From a virus, in IMG/VR virus record IMGVR_UViG_3300046009_002208, positions 1 to 33,728 of that record: a stretch of 33,728 bases of DNA; one strand, given 5' to 3'. Shown piece after piece: positions 18,604-25,823 of the stretch. Within the stretch, counting starts at the first letter, position 1. Each line of letters opens with the position of its first letter. The notes under the pieces were generated by a model that was not told the DNA's origin, made no database searches, and saw nothing but the letters and a program-made list of their open reading frames with translations. The position numbers and the translations under genes are program-made.

Positions 18604-19947
18604 TTACGCTACCCCGTAGTAAGAAACTACTAGGTTATTTGTCTTACTAATTTCATAATCAGTGCCATTGTAGCCCTGAGCAGTGAAGTTGATAACAGTT
18701 GATACAACGTCCTGAATATCTACAGTAGGTACTTGTAGCTGACAGCCATTCATTAGGCATTCAACACGAGTTGCGCTAGCTGCACCGCCAATTTCGATTT
18801 GTAGTTTGAACTTGGTTTCAGAGGTGGTTGCTAGACCTGCTACGATATCGGCAAGTAGAGTCGAAGACTCGTTGCTGCCCGTTTTGAGGTAAGCATTTAG
18901 AGCACCAGTAATAGAGCGGTTACCTGTAAAGTAACCAATAGCGTTGTTTACTACGCCCATATTCTCTGGAGTTAGGTACTCAATATTATTACTAATTGTT
19001 AGGTTACCCCCAGTAATAGGTACTGTATAAGTTGTACCTGCTGTACCACTAATATTAGATACTAGCGTAGTAGTACTTAGTTTGTTTGTGATATAGTTAT
19101 CTGCTGCTGAAGGGAAAGCTGTATAATGAGTACCAGCAACGAATGTAAGGCTAGGGGTACTTAGAGTAGTACCAAAACCAGACCACGCAATCATAGCAAT
19201 ACCTGTAATATCAAATTGGATATCAGCTTGGTTTACAGCACAGCTAGCTACTTTATACATCGTGTTATCTACCTTGAATAGTAGAGTAAATGACTGTAGA
19301 GAGTTTCTATTAGAACCAATAGTACTAGTAATAGCCTTACTGGCATCTTCTCGCCACTGACCTTTGAAGGCTTTAGGTGTACCAGCAAAGGTAGGTGCAG
19401 TAGAGGTTAGGTCTGTATCAGTCTCAAATTTCACAACTTGAGTAGTAGTACCTGTAACGCTAGTAACTTTAAATTCTGCATTATAAGCAGTATTGCCAGC
19501 GATACCCCGAATAGTAATCATCTGACCTACAGCGTCTGCTGCATCTGCAAATAGCTGCGCACTAGTAGTTACTTGAGCTTCCGTAGCGCTATTACGCTGA
19601 CCCGCACTTAACGCAACACCAGTAGCATCAATAGCTGCGGAACCCATTAGAGCGTTCCAAAGGAACTTCTCAGGAGCAGTTACAACGCCAGAAGCTAGGT
19701 AAGGTCTAATATAGGTGCTTAGACTCCATTCTACGGGGTTTAGTTTACTATTAAAAGAACGCTCACCACGAACAGGAGCAGTTCCTGCTTCAGATAGTGT
19801 AATTGTTTGTTGTTCAGTATTCTGATTGAAGGTATACCCATCCATAACCTGAATTTCAAAGGTATTGGAAGGAGTAAAGTCTCCAAGCGTATCAGTAGTA
19901 TTAGTGCTGATGAATACTTTAGTATTTCTACTTAAATTTACTGCCAT
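18604..19947 (-). CDS. Major tail tube protein, 447 aa
   Basis: The gene is in the lambda V position, between the tail terminator and G. It starts MAVNLSRNTKVFIST and contains FEIQVMDGYTFNQNTEQQTI, APVRGERSFN and EWSLSTYIRPY, a pattern I associate with siphophage tube proteins. At 447 residues it is longer than lambda gpV (246) and near T5 pb6 (about 464), which suggests extra beta domains on a common tube fold. The Shine-Dalgarno is strong (GAGGAG, 7 nt from ATG). Codon use is smoother and richer in G+C than in the neighbouring tail-tip genes, consistent with high expression. It is a structural subunit forming the tube along the whole tail. The assignment is confident by position and moderate by sequence. 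Confidence 0.85.
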   Translation of the reverse strand: MAVNLSRNTKVFISTNTTDTLGDFTPSNTFEIQVMDGYTFNQNTEQQTITLSEAGTAPVRGERSFNSKLNPVEWSLSTYIRPYLASGVVTAPEKFLWNALMGSAAIDATGVALSAGQRNSATEAQVTTSAQLFADAADAVGQMITIRGIAGNTAYNAEFKVTSVTGTTTQVVKFETDTDLTSTAPTFAGTPKAFKGQWREDASKAITSTIGSNRNSLQSFTLLFKVDNTMYKVASCAVNQADIQFDITGIAMIAWSGFGTTLSTPSLTFVAGTHYTAFPSAADNYITNKLSTTTLVSNISGTAGTTYTVPITGGNLTISNNIEYLTPENMGVVNNAIGYFTGNRSITGALNAYLKTGSNESSTLLADIVAGLATTSETKFKLQIEIGGAASATRVECLMNGCQLQVPTVDIQDVVSTVINFTAQGYNGTDYEISKTNNLVVSYYGVA

Positions 19948-20001
19948 ATATTTCTCCTCGTCGAGGTTTTACAGCTTAAATAATCTTTATTATTTATTGT
20001 G

Positions 20002-20433
20002 CTATACCTCGTACCTAACTTGAAGAACAATTTCACCCACACCATATGGGGCCAGTAGTCCTTCGTCGGTTGTGATACTGGTTATTAGAATTTCTGTAGT
20101 ATGCTTGCCCGGAGTGTACTCAAGTACTTCATTAAGAGTAATTACTGTCTCCACATCTTCTAATAGAAGTTCTAATTTTTCTAGAGGGTCTTCCTCTTGT
20201 ACGTACACTTTTAGTGTAACAGTGAGGTGCCCCCACTTAAAGTCCCCAGGTAGATACTCTCTAGTTTCGGATCCCGGTACTACACAAATGTAGGGCCAGT
20301 CGTTTACTTCATCCCAGAATTTTAGTTTTGTAGATATATTAGCGGAATGAACTAGAGAGTTATAAGGACTAGACCCATTTATTAATGCTAGCTTTTCAGC
20401 CAGCACTTTAGCAATTGAACTTCTTGATGACAT
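20002..20433 (-). CDS. Tail terminator / completion protein, 143 aa
   Basis: Located between the neck protein and the tail tube, the position of lambda gpU, the terminator that stops tube growth and forms the face joined to the head. Sequence features include SSIAKVLAEKLALING, the central YICVVPGSETREYLPGDFKW, and the end EGLLAPYGVGEIVLQVRYEV. The DEGLLxPxGxGEIxLxVRYEV ending is one I recognise from tail-completion proteins. The Shine-Dalgarno is GAGG, 6 nt before ATG. It is the first gene after its own sigma70-like promoter (20479-20507), so tail genes can be transcribed independently of the head genes. Confidence 0.78.
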   Translation of the reverse strand: MSSRSSIAKVLAEKLALINGSSPYNSLVHSANISTKLKFWDEVNDWPYICVVPGSETREYLPGDFKWGHLTVTLKVYVQEEDPLEKLELLLEDVETVITLNEVLEYTPGKHTTEILITSITTDEGLLAPYGVGEIVLQVRYEV

Positions 20434-20478
20434 AAGGGCCCTCTTAAATACTGTGTGCGATTTTTAAATTCTATAGCC

Positions 20479-20507
20479 ATTATACGATAGACTAAAAATA
20501 AAATCAA
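20479..20507 (-). promoter_or_regulatory. Sigma70-like promoter for the tail operon
   Basis: On the minus strand, TTGATT (20502-20507) is followed by a 17-nt spacer and a perfect TATAAT (20479-20484), about 40 nt before the tail terminator gene. The surrounding CTTGATTTTATTTTT block is shared with the promoters at 29289 and 32050. The gap between genes here (20434-20518) holds little else. Confidence 0.85.
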
Positions 20508-20518
20508 GTATATTTTCT

Positions 20519-21295
20519 TTATACATGCACTACTTTCATTCTGGTTTTTGTAAGCTTCATGGCCACTTCCCTAGCCGATTCACCAATCAGAATCCTAGGA
20601 TCTCTTTCTGGTATCATGCCTTGCTTGTATCCGGGCTCGAAGGTTTGGTATGGATACTTCATATAAGTTAAGTAAGCAGTTAGTTCCGCAGCTCTATTAT
20701 CATACTGAAGGTTAGTAAGCTTTACACTACCAGCGAATCTACCAGTTTTGTATTGCAAGGCAGGTAAAAACATGTTATCTGCTACTGTTTTTTTAAGTGC
20801 TGCTTGCATTAATAGTGCTAGCTTAGTCACAGAGGTGAAACTGCCTTTTAAGTCTCTTAAAGCAGTACTTTTCTGCTCTTCTGCGAACTTAGCTTTTGTA
20901 GTGTATCTACCTTTTAGGTCTTTTAAAGCTTTATGTTCAGCAACATATTGGTCTATACTCTGAAACTTACCGCTAGAGGATTTAAGTTGCTTAACGCCAA
21001 CAGTAGATGTTACTGGCTTACCTCGTAATATTACGTTTGTTAAGTTATCTACTACTTCTTGCCTTAAGCTCTTTTTTGTTTTAATATCAGCTATGTTTTC
21101 AAGAACCTTATCAACTATTCTTTTTACAGAGATTTCAGGAGTTTCCTCATTTACGTCTATACTAACTAACAAGTCTCCTAAATTATACTTGGAGTTCTTT
21201 ACAAAAGCTATCGTAGTTTCCAGAGATATACCACTACGCAAGAACTCCCTATATAAAAGAGCGTCTACTTGTTTCTGTAGCTCTTCTAGTGTCAT
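20519..21295 (-). CDS. Neck / head-tail joining protein, 258 aa
   Basis: The gene lies between the head-tail connector and tail terminator, where HK97 gp10-like neck proteins are found. The C-terminal part holds LQYKTGRFAGSVKLTNLQYD (the family's RTGxFxxSV-like element) and TYMKYPYQTFEPGYKQGMIP followed by RDPRILIGESAREVAMKL. The N-terminal 120 residues are helical and charged. A near-duplicated segment (HKALKDLKGRYTTKAKF and STALRDLKGSFTSVTKL, residues about 142-175) suggests a small internal duplication. Its ATG overlaps the previous stop in ATGA (21292-21295). The likely role is joining the tail to the portal and connector; assignment is mostly by position and C-terminal motif. Confidence 0.7.
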   Translation of the reverse strand: MTLEELQKQVDALLYREFLRSGISLETTIAFVKNSKYNLGDLLVSIDVNEETPEISVKRIVDKVLENIADIKTKKSLRQEVVDNLTNVILRGKPVTSTVGVKQLKSSSGKFQSIDQYVAEHKALKDLKGRYTTKAKFAEEQKSTALRDLKGSFTSVTKLALLMQAALKKTVADNMFLPALQYKTGRFAGSVKLTNLQYDNRAAELTAYLTYMKYPYQTFEPGYKQGMIPERDPRILIGESAREVAMKLTKTRMKVVHV

Positions 21296-21843
21296 CGTAT
21301 AGCTCTATATAAGTCTAGAATACGCTTAATATGCGGTGGGAAGTCAGAGTTAGTAATATATTCAATAGATACGCTACCAGAACTCTTTCTAGGTGTAGCC
21401 TCTTTCTTAAGATAATAATCCATTAAGTCGTATAACGCTAATTTTAGGTCCGCTGGTACAGTGCTATACCCCGCTTTATATACTAATTTATAAGCATTTG
21501 GTGAGTCTACAGTATCAGCATTAAATAGTATAATAACATCTTTTGAGTTATCTAATACATAGTCTGTATATACTACTAATGGTGTATATGTCTGGCCATA
21601 ATCACTGGAATAAGCTGCAGAAGTAATTGATACTATAGGGAACTCTTCTGGTGCGTAAGTGGTATTACCACCATTATAGTACTCGGTTTTATCTGTTGTG
21701 AAGTAGTCAACAAAAGTCCTAGCACAATATGACTTTACTAAAGTACTAACGCTGGCTGCTAGAGCTTCTAGTTTATCATCCTTATCTGTGCTGACAATTC
21801 CTGAGGCTAGCTTGTACTCATCTAGATCAAACAGTAAGCTCAT
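21292..21843 (-). CDS. Head-tail connector (HK97 gp6-like), 183 aa
   Basis: This is a head-completion adaptor that binds under the portal. The order is typical of the family: helical N-terminus (LEALAASVSTLVKSYCARTF), a beta section (YYNGGNTTYAPEEFPIVSIT), NAYKLVYKAGYSTVPADLKL, then a helical end (LALYDLMDYYLKKE). The YKAGYxxxPxDLKxALxxL element is characteristic of gp6-like connectors. It overlaps both neighbours by 4 nt (ATGA at each end), so the three genes between 22145 and 20519 are translationally coupled. Confidence 0.88.
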   Translation of the reverse strand: MSLLFDLDEYKLASGIVSTDKDDKLEALAASVSTLVKSYCARTFVDYFTTDKTEYYNGGNTTYAPEEFPIVSITSAAYSSDYGQTYTPLVVYTDYVLDNSKDVIILFNADTVDSPNAYKLVYKAGYSTVPADLKLALYDLMDYYLKKEATPRKSSGSVSIEYITNSDFPPHIKRILDLYRAIR

Positions 21844-22145
21844 CGTTCTACCACCTGTATTTGAAAAGTTCTATCATCTGTGCGGTTTAGACTGGTTACA
21901 ATACGTACTCTAATTGAGTACGTATTATTTAGTGTTCCACCAGACAACCAAATTAGTACGCATGTATTATTAGTAATTACTGTACTACTATCAACTACTA
22001 AGTCTGTAGGCGCCGAACTTACTACAGTAGCAGAAGTAATAGTTTCACTAGTCTGTAAATAGTCTTCTGCCCCCGTACTATTAGTCTTAGCTTTGAAGTC
22101 TACTAAGTAGTCTAGTACAGCATTTGGGTCTTTCTTGAATTTCAT
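21840..22145 (-). CDS. Fibre-tail-adaptor-like small virion protein, 101 aa
   Basis: The pattern KKDPNAVLDYLVDFKAKT, then SATVVSSAPTDLVVDSS, LSGGTLNNTYSIRVRIVTS and RTDDRTFQIQV is that of the small beta-rich proteins named phage fiber-tail adaptor proteins (DPxAxLDYxxDW...LSGGTxxxxYxVxxxIxTSxGRTDxRTxxIxV). Such genes usually lie between capsid or fibre genes and the connector, as here. The name implies a structural adaptor between a fibre and the particle, but exact attachment is not established. It is coupled by ATGA to the connector and starts 3 nt after the 37-residue gene. Confidence 0.7.
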   Translation of the reverse strand: MKFKKDPNAVLDYLVDFKAKTNSTGAEDYLQTSETITSATVVSSAPTDLVVDSSTVITNNTCVLIWLSGGTLNNTYSIRVRIVTSLNRTDDRTFQIQVVER

Positions 22146-22148
22146 GTA

Positions 22149-22262
22149 CTATCCTTGTGTAACTGGAACTACTCTTGTGTCTTTATGCACTGTTATAAGT
22201 CTAATTTCTTTACTTATAGGTACTAGTCTATTTTCTTTTTGAATAGGTATTACTCTATACAT
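22149..22262 (-). CDS. 37-residue beta-repeat protein
   Basis: An ATG at 22260-22262, preceded by AGGAG with a 6-nt spacer, opens a 37-codon frame ending TAG (22149-22151), 3 nt before the next gene. The product consists of four 8- to 10-residue repeats: RVIPIQKEN, RLVPISKEI, RLITVHKDT, RVVPVTQG. The alternation of hydrophobic and polar residues suggests a short beta solenoid or beta ladder. Small phage proteins with repeated R(T/L)(I/V)xVxxExR units occur beside head-fibre and connector genes in other siphophages and podophages; their function is not known to me. The tight spacing and good ribosome binding site make it a real gene. Confidence 0.75.
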   Translation of the reverse strand: MYRVIPIQKENRLVPISKEIRLITVHKDTRVVPVTQG

Positions 22263-22288
22263 TAAAATCTCCTAACTTTAATTATTCT

Positions 22289-22320
22289 AGATAGTGGAGT
22301 AGTAAGCAACTCCACTATCT
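22289..22320 (-). terminator. 12-bp perfect hairpin after the beta-helix fibre gene
   Basis: AGATAGTGGAGT (22289-22300) and ACTCCACTATCT (22309-22320) pair perfectly around 8 nt. It sits between the fibre stop (22365) and the Shine-Dalgarno of the 37-residue gene. There is no following U-run in the transcribed direction, so processing or mRNA stabilisation fits better than termination. Confidence 0.5.
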
Positions 22321-22364
22321 TAGTATAAAATAGTTTAGTTCTGAATATCCTTGAGCTAAACAGT

Positions 22365-25300
22365 TTACTGCGCATCTAAAGTTACCGAAGTTCTATTGTT
22401 ATCAGAATCAAAACCTACTACTATACGCTGAGTAGTACCATCTTGGGCTAAGTAAGTTTCTGTACTAGAACCTACTCCAGCAGTCTTGCCTACTACTGCT
22501 GCTAGTATAATCTTGGACATATCCCCCAAGGTTAAACCACTTTCAATATCTGTAGCTAATATAGAACTAATATTAGCATCTAGGTTATTAAGTCTAGAGT
22601 CGCTACTTAGCAGTGTAGTAGTAGGAATTGCAGCTACTGTGGTTTCTTTTGCTAGTACAGTAGAGCTCTCAATACCGCTTACAGTAGCTCTGGAACTAAT
22701 AGTAGCATCTAGGTTATTAAGTCTAGAGTCATTACTGAGTAGCGTAGCTGTAGGAATTGAAGCTACTGTAGCTTCTTTAGCTAGTACAGTAGAACTTTCG
22801 ATACCACTTACAGTAGCTCTAGAACTAATAGTAGTATCTAGATTATTAAGCCTTGCATCGGTACTTAATAGCGTACTAGTAGGAATTGAAGCTACTGTAG
22901 CTTCTTTAGCCAGTACAGTAGAACTTTCGATACCACTTACAGTGGCTCTGGAACTAATAGTAGTATCTAGATTATTAAGCCTTATATCTGTACTTAGTAA
23001 AGTACTAGTAGGAATTGTGGCTACTGTAGCTTCTTTTGCTAGTACAGCAGAGGTTTCAATACCACTTATAGTAGCTCTGGAACTAATAGTGGCATCTAAG
23101 TAGCCCGCCTTAGTAACAGTGTAACCCTGGGCAGTAAGACCTGCTTGAACCTTAGATGTTACTTCAGCGATATCCCCTGTAATAATGTTAGAGCCACCAA
23201 CAGTAACTATATTATTTACTACATGGTCTACAGCCATAATAATAGTTCCGCCAGTAGTATCTATCATTGCTATAGAAGTGCCAGTATCTCCGTCTACTCC
23301 GTATCCACCTGAAACTACTAGAGGGGCAGAAGGGCTAATAGTATTCTTTAACTTAAAGTCATACCATTTATAGTTAGAAGGGTCAGGTGCGAAGGCGAAT
23401 CTACCTTCGTCTCTAATACCTTCTTCGGTGAATAGCCAGTACGTTTCATAAGCATATAGCTCTTGCCAAGTAATAGTACCAGTAGATACCTGTACTCGTA
23501 ACGTGCCATCAATAATTTCAACGCCTGTAACAGTTGAACCAACAATAGCATTTGTATTGTACACAGTATCCACTACCTGACCAACTAAAAATGATATAGC
23601 CGGAGAGGTGCCTGTAGCAGTTCCAATAACCTGGTCTATAAGTAGTGTTGCTGTTGTACCAGGTTGACTCATTACACGAAGTCTAATCTGTCTATCTGCT
23701 ATATAAGGTACACTATCTGTCCAAGTAAATGGCCAGCTACTAGGTATAGCATTGTACACCTCTGTACTAGATGTTAAGTCATATAGTTGTACCCTGGAAC
23801 CCGTGATGCCACCCGTAAGGGTGACGCTTTGGTAAGTTTGGGGTTCTACAATGGTGACACTTGGCCCGGTGTTTACATAAGATATTCCAGCAGGTAGTTC
23901 AACTGTGACTGCACCCCCAGAAGTATTAGTAAAAGTCACAATCCCACCAAAGTCAGCATCCGTCATAGCGTATGTGCCCGCGGCTGTAAATCGCACAGTG
24001 ATGGTGCCAATGCGCGGGGAGAACGGGCCAGGTGTACCGAAAGTAACAGTACCACCAACTAGTCTACTAGTTCCCCAGTCTATATAAGAACCTGGCGTGA
24101 ATACCCGGCCAGTAGACTGAACGAATGTAATACCATCAGAAGTAGTCCATGGTTCGGTAATGAAACTTTGCTGTGATAGGTACTGCCCACGGTCATAAAT
24201 GTCTTGAAGACTATGTGAGGAACTTAGGCTTGTTGCACTACTAGTAACAGTAATACCAGTCATTGCGGCTGCGGTAGCTTCACTAGCAACAACGTAAGGA
24301 CTAACCCGTAGTTTTACACCATCATCAGTTTTTGAAGTCAGGGTTTTTGTGGCGCCATCAGAAAAGTATCCATATTTTCTGAAGCCGTAGGTGTGTGGTG
24401 CATGATTTACTAGTGACCCAGCGTACCCTGTACGTTTCTGAACGATGATACTTTGTGTTGGTATGTTGCCGTATGCATCAGTAATAGTATTTACAACTTC
24501 TGTACCACTAGCATTTGTAGCATATACCTTGACACCCGCTATTGGGTTGGTACCATTATTAGCGTTTAGCCCCCACTCATATTCCTTCTGGATAGACCCG
24601 GTAACATAGGTGTCTACCAAAATCGCGGTTAGGTCAGCTTGTGTGTTTATCAGACGAAGCAGGCCGCTGAACTTTGATGAATCATTAACTGCCCCGTAAA
24701 GATGAACAGGGTAGGTGTTATCAATTAAATTACAGTTTTTCAGTACGCCATCATAGTTATATGCAATCCGTAACCCTTGATAAGATGCGTAAATAGTTAC
24801 ATCATCAAAAGTAACGTTTGGCGAATACAACCACAAAGGTAGCGGAAGACCCTGGCCGTTCGTGATGTTGCAGCGAGAGAAAGAGCCAAGTATTGTACTG
24901 AACAATGCAAAACCGTCAGAGTCAACGTTTGATTGTAGAAAATCGAACTTATATGGAAGGTAAAATGCCGCTGATTGGGTATTGGGGACAGGTACATTGT
25001 GCAACTTGCTTTTCAGCGTTGAACCATAAACGTACACATAGCCTGCAAGGTCGTCCCACTGTGCACCGAAGTTAGCTCCGTATCCACCAGCCGATGAATC
25101 GGCCCTTGTGCAATACTCAAGCAGTATTACACCGTTTCTCGTGCTCTTTGTTTTGGTTCTGCGCCCAAGAACAACAGCAGTGTTAGCTGCGCTGGCAAAG
25201 GCTCTCGGAGTTCCATAGATGCCAAACTGCGCATTGTTAGTAAACTGAATTCCTGTTTTATTTGTGCCGTCACCAATATATAGGCAATCTGAGAAGTAAT

Positions 25301-25682
25301 AGGTATTGCCGGTTAGAGTTACGGCACCCCAACCACCTGCAACGGATGCTGCATAAATATCGGCATCTGTTCCCAACAGCCCATATTGGCTGGTGTTGTC
25401 CGGCGTGATTTTTGTAACACCGCCTTGGAAGTCGGGGAGGTAGAACGCCTCCACCGTCCAAGCAGTTGCGGTGTTGGAACTTACCCATCCGACAGCTCCT
25501 GTGCCGGTTCCAGTATATATAAAAATACACCTACCGATATCTGCGTTAACCGTGCGTGACTTACTAGTGTCAGTTAGTGTAGTTAGTGTTCCTGAGCTGG
25601 CAGTGCCACTCTCGACAAACCCAGTCATGACGATCTTGTAAATCGCACCAGAAAGTATTGTTCTTGTTATGGTTAAAGCCAT
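22365..25682 (-). CDS. Beta-helix fibre/spike protein, probably on the head, 1105 aa
   Basis: A large protein immediately downstream of the major capsid gene. Residues 1-60 are a unique N-terminus (MALTITRTILSGAIYKIVMT). About 90-390 look like a right-handed parallel beta-helix: repeated short strands with N and G turns, including LYIGDGTNKTGIQFTNNAQF and SPNVTFDDVTIYASYQGLRI. A beta-sandwich-rich middle follows, then four 43-residue repeats (about 868-1039) of the type LDTTISSRATVSGIESST plus VLAKEATVASIPTSTLLS, and a 65-residue end. Beta-helix spikes often bind or cut surface polysaccharide, but I see no clear catalytic motif. The position between capsid and connector genes, next to a fibre-adaptor-like gene, suggests a head fibre; a tail location cannot be excluded. 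The DNA for the beta-helix lacks CTAG (24515-25562) and differs in codon use, suggesting domain exchange. Its ribosome binding site is weak (AGAG). Confidence 0.72.
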   Translation of the reverse strand: MALTITRTILSGAIYKIVMTGFVESGTASSGTLTTLTDTSKSRTVNADIGRCIFIYTGTGTGAVGWVSSNTATAWTVEAFYLPDFQGGVTKITPDNTSQYGLLGTDADIYAASVAGGWGAVTLTGNTYYFSDCLYIGDGTNKTGIQFTNNAQFGIYGTPRAFASAANTAVVLGRRTKTKSTRNGVILLEYCTRADSSAGGYGANFGAQWDDLAGYVYVYGSTLKSKLHNVPVPNTQSAAFYLPYKFDFLQSNVDSDGFALFSTILGSFSRCNITNGQGLPLPLWLYSPNVTFDDVTIYASYQGLRIAYNYDGVLKNCNLIDNTYPVHLYGAVNDSSKFSGLLRLINTQADLTAILVDTYVTGSIQKEYEWGLNANNGTNPIAGVKVYATNASGTEVVNTITDAYGNIPTQSIIVQKRTGYAGSLVNHAPHTYGFRKYGYFSDGATKTLTSKTDDGVKLRVSPYVVASEATAAAMTGITVTSSATSLSSSHSLQDIYDRGQYLSQQSFITEPWTTSDGITFVQSTGRVFTPGSYIDWGTSRLVGGTVTFGTPGPFSPRIGTITVRFTAAGTYAMTDADFGGIVTFTNTSGGAVTVELPAGISYVNTGPSVTIVEPQTYQSVTLTGGITGSRVQLYDLTSSTEVYNAIPSSWPFTWTDSVPYIADRQIRLRVMSQPGTTATLLIDQVIGTATGTSPAISFLVGQVVDTVYNTNAIVGSTVTGVEIIDGTLRVQVSTGTITWQELYAYETYWLFTEEGIRDEGRFAFAPDPSNYKWYDFKLKNTISPSAPLVVSGGYGVDGDTGTSIAMIDTTGGTIIMAVDHVVNNIVTVGGSNIITGDIAEVTSKVQAGLTAQGYTVTKAGYLDATISSRATISGIETSAVLAKEATVATIPTSTLLSTDIRLNNLDTTISSRATVSGIESSTVLAKEATVASIPTSTLLSTDARLNNLDTTISSRATVSGIESSTVLAKEATVASIPTATLLSNDSRLNNLDATISSRATVSGIESSTVLAKETTVAAIPTTTLLSSDSRLNNLDANISSILATDIESGLTLGDMSKIILAAVVGKTAGVGSSTETYLAQDGTTQRIVVGFDSDNNRTSVTLDAQ
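22564..23079 (-). repeat. Four 129-bp tandem repeats within the fibre gene
   Basis: The anchor GAACTAAT recurs on the plus strand at 22564, 22693, 22822, 22951 and 23080, exactly 129 bp (43 codons) apart. The two central units differ at only a few bases, indicating recent duplication. The encoded repeats (ISSRATVSGIESSTVLAKE, RLNNLD) are probably a trimeric helical shaft whose length can change by unequal recombination. Confidence 0.9.
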
Positions 25683-25719
25683 AGGTTAGCTCTAATATTT
25701 AGCATGTATTTCTCCATAC

Positions 25720-25743
25720 AAAAATGGGAGCTTATTAGCTCCC
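25720..25743 (-). terminator. Intrinsic terminator after the capsid gene
   Basis: In the transcribed direction GGGAGCT, loop AATA, AGCTCCC is followed by ATTTTTG. It lies between the capsid stop (25824) and the fibre start (25682). This is the best intrinsic terminator in the window. It is probably partial, since the downstream genes have no promoter I can see before 20507. Confidence 0.8.
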
Positions 25744-25745
25744 GT

Positions 25746-25808
25746 AATCTTCTCTATTAGTACTAAACTTAATGCTAATAGAGAAGATTGGGCCGAAACC
25801 CAATCTTC
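25746..25808 (-). promoter_or_regulatory. Two mutually exclusive hairpins before the terminator
   Basis: On the plus strand AATCTTCTCTATTAG (25746-25760) pairs perfectly with CTAATAGAGAAGATT (25775-25789). The segment GAAGATTGGG (25783-25792), which overlaps that second arm, also pairs perfectly with CCCAATCTTC (25799-25808). The shared middle segment cannot be in both stems. In the transcript the order is hairpin A:B or B:C, then the terminator. Neither stem overlaps the terminator arms, so a classical attenuator switch is not shown. Confidence 0.6.
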
Positions 25809-25823
25809 TTTGTTACTTACTAA

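Noticed and set aside
19975-19998. AAATAAT/ATTATTT hairpin after the tail tube region
   Set aside because: Seven A-T pairs in AT-rich DNA with no U-run after the stem on the transcribed strand; too weak to call a terminator.
22486-23103. Plus-strand 205-codon repetitive frame
   Set aside because: It is the antisense of the 129-bp repeats in the fibre gene, open only because of repeated codons.
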